Below the pieces are notes generated by a model. That model was not told the origin of the DNA. It saw only the letters and a program-made list of their open reading frames with translations, and did not search any database. This document shows, in pieces, positions 25,622 through 32,998 of a stretch of 64,000 nt of DNA. How positions within the stretch are numbered: position 1 is the stretch's first letter; every line of letters starts with the position of its first letter. This stretch comes from Streptomyces niger (GTDB taxonomy: Bacteria; Actinomycetota; Actinomycetes; Streptomycetales; Streptomycetaceae): positions 1 through 64,000 of the forward strand of contig NZ_JOFQ01000008.1 in the NCBI RefSeq assembly GCF_000718305.1, read 5' to 3'. A program made the translations under genes and the position numbers.

Positions 25622-26470
25622 ATGGCGGCAGAGCCCCGCGAGTTGTTCCCCGGCCGGTCGGCCCGCGACTTCTTCGGCGCGGAGCTGCGCCGCGAGCGGC
25701 TGGCCGCCCGGCTGTCCCTGGCCCAGCTCGCCGAGATCGTCCGCTACAGCAAGACACACCTCGGGAATGTCGAGACGGCCGACCGCTCCATCCCGCCCGG
25801 CCTCCCCTCCGCACTCGACGCCGCCTTCGGCACGGACGGCCACTTCGCCCGCCTGTACGAACTGGCACGACGGGAGCCGCACCCGGGAAAGTATCGGGGT
25901 TTCATGGCCCTGGAGGCGCAGGCCGCGACGATCGAGGACTACGCGGCCCAGACGGTGCCCGGCCTGTTGCAGACCGAGGAGTACGCGCGGGCCCTGCTGC
26001 GCGTCGGTGACAACGAAGCGACGGATGAGGAGATCGAGGAGAAGGTGTCAGCCCGGCTCTCCCGTCAGGAGCTGCTGCGGGCCCCCTGCCGGCCGTACTT
26101 CTGGGCCGTCCTCGACGAGGCGGTGCTGCGTCGCCCCGTCGGCGGACGCGGCACCATGCACGATCAGTTGGCCGGCCTGCTGCCGCTCATGGACACTCGG
26201 TACACGACGATCCAAGTGCTGCCGTTCGACCACGGTGAGCACGCGCTGATGAACATCCCGCTCATCCTCATCACCCTGCCGAACAAGCTCACCGTGGCTT
26301 ACGAAGAGACCGGCTACTCCGGCCAACTCATCGACAACGAGGCAACCGTGGCCAAGCGGAAGCGTGCCTACGATGCCCTCAGGGCGTACGCACTTTCCCC
26401 TGCGGAATCCGCGACGCTGATCCGCGCGGTGATGAAGGAGTACAAGCGATGCGAGCAGTCCCCGACCTGA
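25622..26470 (+). CDS. WhiJ/Scr1-type XRE regulator with DUF5753
   Basis: 282 aa. An N-terminal XRE helix-turn-helix (LRRERLAARLSLAQLAEIVRYSKTHLGNVE; key LSLAQLAEIVRYSKTHL, about 34-50) is followed by a DUF5753 domain (from about 105: VPGLLQTEEYARALLRVG). Streptomyces carry dozens of such genes paired with a DUF397 gene; the best known, whiJ, affects sporulation and antibiotic production. Its last 22 bases overlap the DUF397 gene, so the two are coupled. The role of this copy is unknown. Confidence 0.9.
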   Translation: MAAEPRELFPGRSARDFFGAELRRERLAARLSLAQLAEIVRYSKTHLGNVETADRSIPPGLPSALDAAFGTDGHFARLYELARREPHPGKYRGFMALEAQAATIEDYAAQTVPGLLQTEEYARALLRVGDNEATDEEIEEKVSARLSRQELLRAPCRPYFWAVLDEAVLRRPVGGRGTMHDQLAGLLPLMDTRYTTIQVLPFDHGEHALMNIPLILITLPNKLTVAYEETGYSGQLIDNEATVAKRKRAYDALRAYALSPAESATLIRAVMKEYKRCEQSPT

Positions 26471-26646
26471 GCACGGCGCACTGGCGTAAGAGCAGCTACA
26501 GCAACCAGGACGGCGGAGCGTGCGTCGAGACCGCCTACGGGCTCCCCGGCCTCGTCCCCGTCCGTGACAGCAAGGACCCGCACGGGCCCGTGCTCGTCTT
26601 TTCGGCCGACGTCTGGGCCGCGTTCCTCGCGCACATACGGCGCTAA
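26449..26646 (+). CDS. DUF397 small partner protein
   Basis: 65 aa with the hallmark LSTAHWRKSSYSNQDGGACVE and VPVRDSKDPHGPVLVFSADVWAAFL. DUF397 proteins act with the adjacent HTH regulator, probably by binding it. It has its own ribosome site (AAGGAGTACAAGCG) inside the end of the regulator gene. A terminator-like hairpin follows about 80 bases downstream. Confidence 0.92.
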   Translation: MRAVPDLSTAHWRKSSYSNQDGGACVETAYGLPGLVPVRDSKDPHGPVLVFSADVWAAFLAHIRR

Positions 26647-26724
26647 CTGGCCTTTTCGAGCCGGTAGTTCACTCGTATCAGCGAGGTACAGGGGGTTTGA
26701 TCGCCGATACTGTGGGCGCAAAGC

Positions 26725-26760
26725 GGCCCCAGCGGGTGCTACCAACACCGCACTGGGGCC
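26725..26760 (+). terminator. Hairpin between the DUF397 gene and the next HTH gene
   Basis: GGCCCCAG (26725-26732) pairs with CTGGGGCC (26753-26760), with an inner GGTG/CACC. It probably ends the WhiJ-type transcript, or attenuates the next gene. Its position argues against a start for the next gene at the TTG at 26697. Confidence 0.6.
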
Positions 26761-26792
26761 TTCACTGCCGAGGGAAACGGACCACCCCCGAA

Positions 26793-27686
26793 GTGCTCAA
26801 GCATGCTAACGCGCCCACCCGGTTCTTCACCCTCGCGCCGAACGAAATCATCCGCCATCCGCGGCTTTCCTCCGACGCCAAGGTGCTGCTCCTCTGGGCG
26901 TTGTCACTGCCCGAGGGGGCCGAGACGGCCCCGCAGGACATCGCTCGCCAGGCCGGCTGGAATTCCCGCAAGCTCACCCGCGCGAAGCGCGAGCTGGCCG
27001 CCGAACGGTACCTGTACGAGTGGCGGTACCAGGGCAGCAACGGCCGCTGGGCCACCGATCAGCTCATCTCCAACGAACCGCTGGAGAAGGAACAGGCGGC
27101 CCGCGTCCGGCACGGCGCACCGAGTGAGCCGAAACCGCCGGTCGGTGCAGCGACGGACCGGCCGGTCGGGCGTCCCCCTGAAGACAAGACCAGGGAGAAC
27201 ACCCCCCACCCCGCCGAGTCGGCCGACGAGGCGGTCGTCGCCCTCGCGGCGGTCTCCCGTGCCGAGCCGCGCCTCCGGCTCAGCGGCCGGGACGTACGTG
27301 AGCTCGCGCCGCTCGCCGCCGAATGGCTGGCCCGCGGGGCCACCTCGGCTGAGCTGCACACCGCGCTGACCTCGGGGCTGCCGTATCCCATCCATTCGCC
27401 GGCCGCCCTCGTGCGGGACCGGCTCACCCGTAAGCTCCCTGATCCGCCGCCCGAGCCGCCCGAGCCGGGCGGGTCGCCGCCGTCCGCCGCTGCCCGGGTC
27501 CGTACCTGCACGGACTGCGCGGTCACGGACTTCGTGCCGCTGCAGGACGAGAGACGGTGCCGGAACTGCCGGCGGGCGCGCGCCGATACCGCGCCGGCGC
27601 CGCTCTCCCCCGTCACCGTCAGAGGCGCCGCACTCGTCCGTGCGGGGCTACGGCGCCGTCTCCCCGCTCCTCCCGCTCCCGCCTGA
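26793..27686 (+). CDS. HTH protein with C-terminal zinc-ribbon-like motif
   Basis: About 297 aa from GTG 26793 (VLKHANAPTRFFTLAPNEI). A winged-helix domain (about 10-75: LSSDAKVLLLWALSLPEG, DIARQAGWNSRKLTRAKREL) resembles replication-initiation or MarR-like HTHs. A proline-rich linker leads to a C-terminal pair of CxxC motifs (CTDC, CRNC) that could bind zinc. Such genes recur in Streptomyces near WhiJ-type modules; no function is established. The frame is open to a TTG at 26697, but a terminator hairpin lies in between. Its end overlaps the convergent gene by 39 bases. Confidence 0.75.
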   Translation: MLKHANAPTRFFTLAPNEIIRHPRLSSDAKVLLLWALSLPEGAETAPQDIARQAGWNSRKLTRAKRELAAERYLYEWRYQGSNGRWATDQLISNEPLEKEQAARVRHGAPSEPKPPVGAATDRPVGRPPEDKTRENTPHPAESADEAVVALAAVSRAEPRLRLSGRDVRELAPLAAEWLARGATSAELHTALTSGLPYPIHSPAALVRDRLTRKLPDPPPEPPEPGGSPPSAAARVRTCTDCAVTDFVPLQDERRCRNCRRARADTAPAPLSPVTVRGAALVRAGLRRRLPAPPAPA

Positions 27687-28166
27687 CCATTCCTCCTTGT
27701 GGCCGAAGCCCCGGGCGTTGTCGATCAGGCGGAGCCAGGTGGGCCGGAGTTCCCAGAAGGCGGTGTGGTCCATGGCGCTGCGCAGCTTGGGGCTGAGCGC
27801 GACGTACGGGAAGCGGTCGGCGTACGCGCGCCAGGCCCGCCGGCGCTCCGCACCGTCCAGGCGGCGGCACGTGCCGCGGCCCTGCACGCCCGTCAGGCCG
27901 GACCACTCCTGGTCGTCGCGTTGGGCGGTGAACGCGACCGGGGCCGCGGGGTGCGCGGCGGCCAGGGCCCGGCCGTGGCGGGTGGACTCCGAGGTGACGA
28001 AGAGGAGGACGGGGGCCGGGCCGTCGGTCGCGGCGTACAGGACGGCACAGGCCTGGGGCCCGTCGTCGTCCGTGTAGGCGAGCGTCATGGTGGTGTGGTC
28101 GGCCAGGGCCTGCAGGATCTCGGGCGGGCAGGGGTGGTCCTCGGGCTGGGGCGCGCTGTGGGTCAT
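27648..28166 (-). CDS. Pyridoxamine-5'-phosphate-oxidase-like flavin/F420 protein
   Basis: 172 aa with the split-barrel fold of the PNPOx superfamily: TMTLAYTDDDGPQACAVLYA, PVLLFVTSESTRHGRALAA, VAFTAQRDDQEWSGLTGVQGRG. It may bind FMN or F420 and reduce an unidentified substrate, or be a heme or biliverdin-type relative. The start ATG follows GAGGATGCTTCC. The last 39 bases overlap the end of the plus-strand HTH gene, tail to tail. Confidence 0.8.
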   Translation of the reverse strand: MTHSAPQPEDHPCPPEILQALADHTTMTLAYTDDDGPQACAVLYAATDGPAPVLLFVTSESTRHGRALAAAHPAAPVAFTAQRDDQEWSGLTGVQGRGTCRRLDGAERRRAWRAYADRFPYVALSPKLRSAMDHTAFWELRPTWLRLIDNARGFGHKEEWSGGSGRSGETAP

Positions 28167-28352
28167 GGAAGCATCCTCGCTCGCCCGGGCGGGTGGCGGA
28201 GCGGCGCCCCGCGCCTCGGTCATACGGCCGTCCCGGCGGCCCTCCGCACGCCCCGTTGCAGCAGTCCGCGTACCACGTGCAGGTGCACAACGGGCGGCGC
28301 GGGCCCGGCGCGTTTCACCGCCGCGCGCCACCGTGTCAGGATCGACGGTGCC

Positions 28353-29402
28353 ATGACTTCCACTCCTGCCCCCGCCCAGCCCGCCGGCGACGCCGCCGTG
28401 GAGCCCGGCACCGGACGCACCGCCGGGACCCCCGCGCCGCGCCCCGCCGAGCCCACCGCCGCCTCCGCCCTTGCCGCCGCATCCGCCACCGGCATCGCCA
28501 CGGATGCCGCCGACGCCGCCGACAGGGCCGGCCGGCGACTGCACGAGCCGGTCAACGTCTGGTTCGACGAGCACGCCCGCGATCTGCCGTGGCGCCGCCC
28601 CGAGGCGGGTGCCTGGGGCGTGATGGTCAGCGAGTTCATGCTGCAGCAGACGCCCGTCAACCGGGTCCTGCCGGTCTACGAGCAGTGGCTCGCCCGCTGG
28701 CCCCGCCCGGCCGACCTGGCCGCCGAGCCGTCCGGCGAGGCGGTGCGCGCCTGGGGCCGGCTCGGCTACCCGCGGCGCGCGCTGCGGCTGCACGCCGCCG
28801 CCTCCGCGATAAAGGAGCGGCACGGCGGCGACGTGCCGCGCGAACACGCCCAGCTGCTGGCGCTGCCCGGCGTCGGCGAGTACACCGCGGCGGCGGTGGC
28901 CTCCTTCGCGTACGGGCAGCGGCACGCGGTGCTGGACACCAACGTCCGGCGCGTGTTCGCCCGTGCGGTCACCGGCCGCCAGTACCCGCCGAACGCCACC
29001 ACCGCCGCCGAGCGCAAGCTCGCCCGTGCGCTGCTGCCCGAGGACGAGGCGACCGCCTCGAAGTGGGCCGCGGCCACGATGGAACTGGGCGCACTGGTGT
29101 GCACGGCGCGCAGCCCGGAGTGCGTGCGCTGCCCGATCTCCGCGCAGTGCGCGTGGCAGCTGGCCGGCCGTCCCGAGCACGAGGGCCCGCCGCGGCGCGT
29201 CCAGACGTACGCGGGCACCGACCGCCAGGTGCGCGGCAAGCTGCTGGCCGTACTGCGCGAGGCGGTGGCGCCGGTGCCGCAGGCGCGGCTGGACGCGGTG
29301 TGGCACGAGCCGGTCCAGCGGGCCCGCGCCCTGGACGGCCTGGTCGCCGACGGCCTGGTGGAGCCGCTGCCGGACGGCCTGTACCGACTCCCGCTGACCT
29401 GA
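28353..29402 (+). CDS. mutY: A/G-specific adenine glycosylase (MutY-type)
   Basis: 349 aa. It removes adenine mispaired with 8-oxoguanine. Residues 1-60 are an Ala/Pro-rich unstructured lead that is longer than usual. Then come the helix-hairpin-helix LPGVGEYTAAAV, catalytic Asp in VLDTNVRRV, and the Fe-S cluster motif C-x6-C-x2-C-x5-C (CTARSPECVRCPISAQC). A short C-terminal domain replaces the full NUDIX-like 8-oxoG recognition domain. The low-complexity start suggests the true N-terminus could lie farther in, but no better start with a ribosome site was found. Confidence 0.88.
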   Translation: MTSTPAPAQPAGDAAVEPGTGRTAGTPAPRPAEPTAASALAAASATGIATDAADAADRAGRRLHEPVNVWFDEHARDLPWRRPEAGAWGVMVSEFMLQQTPVNRVLPVYEQWLARWPRPADLAAEPSGEAVRAWGRLGYPRRALRLHAAASAIKERHGGDVPREHAQLLALPGVGEYTAAAVASFAYGQRHAVLDTNVRRVFARAVTGRQYPPNATTAAERKLARALLPEDEATASKWAAATMELGALVCTARSPECVRCPISAQCAWQLAGRPEHEGPPRRVQTYAGTDRQVRGKLLAVLREAVAPVPQARLDAVWHEPVQRARALDGLVADGLVEPLPDGLYRLPLT

Positions 29403-29412
29403 TCCCCCGGCC

Positions 29413-29438
29413 CCGGCCCGGCCGCGCGGCCGGGCCGG
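29413..29438. terminator. Bidirectional terminator after mutY
   Basis: CCGGCCCGGCC (29413-29423) pairs with GGCCGGGCCGG (29428-29438) around GCGC, between convergent genes. Confidence 0.75.
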
Positions 29439-29444
29439 ACGCCG

Positions 29445-30569
29445 TCAGTGGGGCGTGATGGCGATGCCCTCCGGCTGGTGTCCGGCGGGCAGGGTGACGG
29501 GGCTGCCCGGGGCCGCCGTGTTGATGACGGTCACCGTGTCGGAGCCCTCGTTCGTCACCCACACCTGGCCCCCCTCCGGGGAGACGGCCACGCCCTGCGG
29601 GGTCAAGCCGACGGGGATCCGGGCCCGGACCCTGCCGCTGCCGACGTCGACGATGACCAGCTGATTGTTGGTGGAGTCGGCGACGTACAGGGTGTTGCCG
29701 CTCGGGCTGACGGCGTTGCCGACGGGTGCCCCGCCCACCGGCAGGACGGCGATCACCTGGTTCGAGGCCGTGCTGATCACCGAGACGGTCCCCGATCCGG
29801 TGTTGGAGACGAAGACCCGGTCGCCCCTGGGGGTGGCGCTGATCCCGCTGGGGAAGACCCCGACGGGGATGACGGCGACGGGGCGCAGGCCGGGGCTGAT
29901 GACCGTCACGGTGTTGGAACCGTTGTTGGTGACGTACGCGGTGCCGTTGGGCACGGTGGCGATGCTGTGCGGCATGCGGCCCACGGGCACGGTGGCGATC
30001 ACCCGCTGGAGCGGGACACTGATCACGCTGACGGTGTTCGCCCCGAAGTTCGCCGTCAGCACGCGGGCGCCGTTCGGGGTGGGCATCGCGGCGTACGGCT
30101 GGGCGCCGACCGGCACGGTGGCGATGACCTGGCGGGTCTCGGTGTCCACGAAGGACACGGTGTTGCTCTTGCTGTTCGCCACGTACACGGTGTTGCCGTT
30201 CGGCGCGGCGCCCACTCCCGTCGGTCCGTTGCCCACCGGCGAGGCGCCCAGCGGCCGCGCCAGCTGGACGTTGTACGCGGAGAGCGAGTCCGAGCCGGTG
30301 TTGGCGGCGAAGGCCAGGATCCGTACCGGGTACCGGGGGCCGGCCGCGCTCCGTGCCTCCGCCGCACTGCGCGCCGCGGCGGCGTCCCCGGCGTCGTCGG
30401 CCGCCGTCACCCCGCAGGCGGCCGCCGGCAGGGCGGCGAGGATGAGGAGGGCGGCGCACCACCGCTGGTGTGCGCGGCGCCGTCGGCGCCCCGGCAGCCC
30501 TGGGCCGTGCCCTCGGGTCCGTCGGGCCGCACCGGTCGGGGGACTGTGGGCAGCGGCGAGGCGTCGCAT
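29445..30569 (-). CDS. Secreted YVTN/YncE-like beta-propeller protein
   Basis: About 374 aa. A long basic N-terminus precedes a hydrophobic signal (WCAALLILAALPAAACG), possibly a weak lipobox ending at the Cys. The rest is a seven-bladed propeller with repeated NTVxVI and IPVGxxPxGIAxxP units (AYNVQLARP, NTVSFVDTETRQVIATVPVG, NTVTVISPG). Such surface beta-propellers bind partners, but no ligand is known. ATG at 30569 or 30581 is the start. A hairpin with a U-run lies in its leader. Confidence 0.82.
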   Translation of the reverse strand: MRRLAAAHSPPTGAARRTRGHGPGLPGRRRRRAHQRWCAALLILAALPAAACGVTAADDAGDAAAARSAAEARSAAGPRYPVRILAFAANTGSDSLSAYNVQLARPLGASPVGNGPTGVGAAPNGNTVYVANSKSNTVSFVDTETRQVIATVPVGAQPYAAMPTPNGARVLTANFGANTVSVISVPLQRVIATVPVGRMPHSIATVPNGTAYVTNNGSNTVTVISPGLRPVAVIPVGVFPSGISATPRGDRVFVSNTGSGTVSVISTASNQVIAVLPVGGAPVGNAVSPSGNTLYVADSTNNQLVIVDVGSGRVRARIPVGLTPQGVAVSPEGGQVWVTNEGSDTVTVINTAAPGSPVTLPAGHQPEGIAITPH

Positions 30570-30629
30570 GGCAAAACGCATCCTTTCGGGACAAAACGGA
30601 AAGGTCTCTGCCATCCGACCACAGAAAAA

Positions 30630-30651
30630 GGCATCGGCATATGCCGATGCC
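30630..30651 (-). promoter_or_regulatory. 22-bp palindrome plus T-run in the propeller gene leader
   Basis: GGCATCGGCAT and its exact complement ATGCCGATGCC join without spacer. On the minus strand the stem is followed by TTTTTCTG, the form of a factor-independent terminator. It lies 60 bases before the propeller gene, on its transcript if the promoter is upstream. It could be an attenuator or an operator. Confidence 0.5.
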
Positions 30652-30830
30652 GCCGAATGGCGCTTCCGGTGGAACCCGCCGCGCGGCGGGCCCGTCCTCC
30701 CCCTGTGGAATGACGTTCCGGCGACTCCCGTCCCCCGCGAGGAGGAGCCCCGCGCCGCTGTTACACAATCGACGGATTCCTGTGCACTCCCTGTGGGGCA
30801 GCCGCGCATGACGCCGCAACACCCCCTCCG

Positions 30831-30836
30831 TAGCGT
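30831..30836 (+). promoter_or_regulatory. Candidate sigE promoter -10 box TAGCGT
   Basis: TAGCGT fits TANNNT about 110 bases before sigE. In S. coelicolor, sigE transcription depends on the CseB regulator, encoded downstream here. The expected CseB site would be just upstream, in GCCGCAACACCCCCTCCG. Assignment by position and recall only. Confidence 0.4.
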
Positions 30837-30943
30837 CCTCTTCGTGCTGGAGAAGGGCCGCGCCGTCAGACGTACGGCGCCCGGCCCGCGACCACCGGCA
30901 CACGCAACGTGGGGAACGCAGGCGGAGGAACGGAGGCGTCGGT

Positions 30944-31495
30944 ATGGCGACCAGCGGCGGCAAGGTACTGGACTTCGAAGAGTACGTGCGCACTCGGCAG
31001 GATGCGCTGCTGCGGAGCGCGCGACGTCTGGTGCCCGACCCGGTCGACGCCCAGGACCTCCTGCAGACGGCGCTGGTACGGACGTACGGCCGTTGGGACG
31101 GCATCGCCGACAAGTCGCTCGCCGACGCCTACCTGCGCCGCGTCATGATCAACACGCGGACCGAGTGGTGGCGGGCGCGCAAGCTGGAGGAGGTGCCCAC
31201 CGAGCAGCTCCCGGACGCGAGCGTGGACGACGGCACCGAGCAGCGCGCCGACCGCGCCCTGCTCATGGACATCCTCTCGGTGCTGGCTCCCAAGCAGCGC
31301 AGCGTCGTCGTCCTGCGACACTGGGAGCAGATGAGTACGGAGGAGACCGCGGCGGCGCTGGGCATGTCCACGGGGACGGTCAAGAGCACGCTGCACCGGG
31401 CGCTGGCCCGGCTGCGCCAGGAGCTGATGAACCGTGAGGTCGACGCGCGCGTACTGGAGCGCGACGACCAGGAGCGGGAGCGGTGCGCGGCCTGA
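30944..31495 (+). CDS. sigE: ECF sigma factor SigE
   Basis: A 183-aa group 4 sigma factor controlling the cell-envelope stress response. Sigma region 2 contains LLRSARRLVPDPVDAQDLLQTALVRTYGRWD (key DAQDLLQTALVRTYGRWD), and region 4 contains PKQRSVVVLRHWEQMSTEETAAALGMSTGTVKSTLHRALARLRQEL (key STEETAAALGMSTGTVKS). The N-terminus MATSGGKVLDFEEYVRTRQ matches SigE closely. No anti-sigma is adjacent; regulation in S. coelicolor is at transcription by CseBC. GGAGG precedes the ATG. Confidence 0.95.
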   Translation: MATSGGKVLDFEEYVRTRQDALLRSARRLVPDPVDAQDLLQTALVRTYGRWDGIADKSLADAYLRRVMINTRTEWWRARKLEEVPTEQLPDASVDDGTEQRADRALLMDILSVLAPKQRSVVVLRHWEQMSTEETAAALGMSTGTVKSTLHRALARLRQELMNREVDARVLERDDQERERCAA

Positions 31496-31509
31496 CCGGC
31501 CGCGGAACC

Positions 31510-31527
31510 GCCGGCCCAGGGGCCGGC
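31510..31527 (+). terminator. Hairpin between sigE and cseA
   Basis: GCCGGCCC pairs with GGGCCGGC around AG. In S. coelicolor most sigE transcripts end just after sigE, and the rest read through into cse genes; this hairpin is at that place. Confidence 0.65.
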
Positions 31528-31543
31528 GACGGGTGAGCGGCAC

Positions 31544-32269
31544 ATGGTGAGCAGGAGCGGTGTGACCAGAGGCGGCGGAGCCGACGGCGGACCGGCCGAG
31601 AAGCGGCCGGCCCCTTCCTCGCGCCTGCCCGTGAACTTGTGGCGCGCGGCCGGCACGGTCCTCGGTGGGATCGCCGCGATCGCGTTGCTGCTGGCCGGGT
31701 GCGAGACGACCGGCGACGGGGTGCGGTCCGAGGGGTCGGCGGCCGACACGCCCGTACCGTCCCGGGCCCGCAGCGCGACGCCGACGCCCTCCCCCTCGTC
31801 CTCCGTGGCGTACAAGAAGGTCGACGCGCGGGCGCTGCTGCGCAAGGACCCCAAGGTCGGCGCCGGGGTGAAGAAGTCCCTGGCCAAGCCGTGCACGGCC
31901 GACGAGTACCCGATCGACGTCACCTACGCCCCGCTGACCGGCGGCAAGGCGGCGGACGTCATCGTCAACGTGATGACCTGTACGGACTCCGTCGGGATCG
32001 GCTCGTACGTGTACCGCAAGAGCTCCAAGGGCTACGAGAACGTCTTCACCAGCGAGGAGCCGCCGGTCTACGCCGCGGTCAGCAAGGGCGAGCTGGAGAT
32101 CACCAAGCAGACGTACAAGACCGACGACGCCGTCTGCTGCCCCTCGGGCGAGGATGTGATGACGTACCACTGGACGAAGAACCACTTCCGTGAGTACGTC
32201 CGCTACCACACCGACTACAGCAAGACCGGCGACAGCGCCGATCCGAACGCGACACCATCGGAGGATTGA
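31544..32269 (+). CDS. cseA: Lipoprotein CseA
   Basis: 241 aa with an N-terminal signal and lipobox LLLAGC (Cys at about 53), so it is anchored outside the membrane. The mature domain has paired cysteines (KPCTADEYP, MTCTDS, CCPSG). In S. coelicolor CseA dampens signalling through CseC; loss raises sigE expression. It sits between sigE and cseB as expected. It overlaps the region before the cseB start by a few bases, suggesting coupling. Confidence 0.92.
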   Translation: MVSRSGVTRGGGADGGPAEKRPAPSSRLPVNLWRAAGTVLGGIAAIALLLAGCETTGDGVRSEGSAADTPVPSRARSATPTPSPSSSVAYKKVDARALLRKDPKVGAGVKKSLAKPCTADEYPIDVTYAPLTGGKAADVIVNVMTCTDSVGIGSYVYRKSSKGYENVFTSEEPPVYAAVSKGELEITKQTYKTDDAVCCPSGEDVMTYHWTKNHFREYVRYHTDYSKTGDSADPNATPSED

Positions 32270-32277
32270 GAACCCGC

Positions 32278-32991
32278 ATGGCCGAGACCCATGTGCTCTT
32301 CGTCGAGGACGACGACGTCATCCGCGAGGCCACCCAGCTCGCGCTGGAGCGGGACGGTTTCGTGGTGACGGCCATGCCCGACGGGCTTTCGGGCCTGGAG
32401 GCGTTCCGTGCCGACCGGCCGGACATCGCCCTGCTCGACGTCATGGTGCCGGGTCTGGACGGGGTCAGCCTGTGCCGGCGGATCCGGGACGAGTCCACGG
32501 TCCCGGTGATCATGCTGTCCGCGCGCGCCGACTCCATCGACGTGGTGCTCGGCCTGGAGGCGGGCGCCGACGACTACGTCACCAAGCCGTTCGACGGCGC
32601 GGTGCTGGTGGCCCGGATACGGGCGGTACTGCGCCGCTTCGGGCACGCCAGCGGCCCCGACGGCCGCGGCGGTGCGGGCAAGGAGTCCGCGCCGGCGGCG
32701 GACGACGGGCTGCTGCGCTTCGGTGACCTGGAGGTGGACACCGAGGGCATGGAGGTGCGGCGGGCCGGCGAGCCGGTCGCGCTGACGCCGACCGAGATGC
32801 GGCTGCTGTTGGAGTTCTCCGACGCGCCGGGCACGGTCCTCTCCCGCGACCGGCTGCTGGAGCGCGTGTGGGACTACGGCTGGGGCGGCGACACCCGGGT
32901 CGTGGACGTCCATGTGCAGCGGCTGCGCGGCAAGATCGGCCAGGACCGCATCGAGACGGTCCGCGGCTTCGGCTACAAGCTGAGAGGCTGA
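32278..32991 (+). CDS. cseB: Response regulator CseB
   Basis: 237-aa OmpR/PhoB-type regulator. The receiver has Asp54 in LLDVMVPGLDG, acidic pocket EDDD, and Lys in VTKPFDG. The winged-helix output is at 135-237 (TPTEMRLLLEFSDAPGTVLSRDRLLERVWDYGWGGDTRVVDVHVQRLRGKIG; key RVVDVHVQRLRGKIG). It activates sigE when phosphorylated by CseC. The ATG at 32278 has GGAGG upstream; the frame continues to a TTG at 32266. Confidence 0.95.
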   Translation: MAETHVLFVEDDDVIREATQLALERDGFVVTAMPDGLSGLEAFRADRPDIALLDVMVPGLDGVSLCRRIRDESTVPVIMLSARADSIDVVLGLEAGADDYVTKPFDGAVLVARIRAVLRRFGHASGPDGRGGAGKESAPAADDGLLRFGDLEVDTEGMEVRRAGEPVALTPTEMRLLLEFSDAPGTVLSRDRLLERVWDYGWGGDTRVVDVHVQRLRGKIGQDRIETVRGFGYKLRG

Positions 32992-32998
32992 CCGCGGC

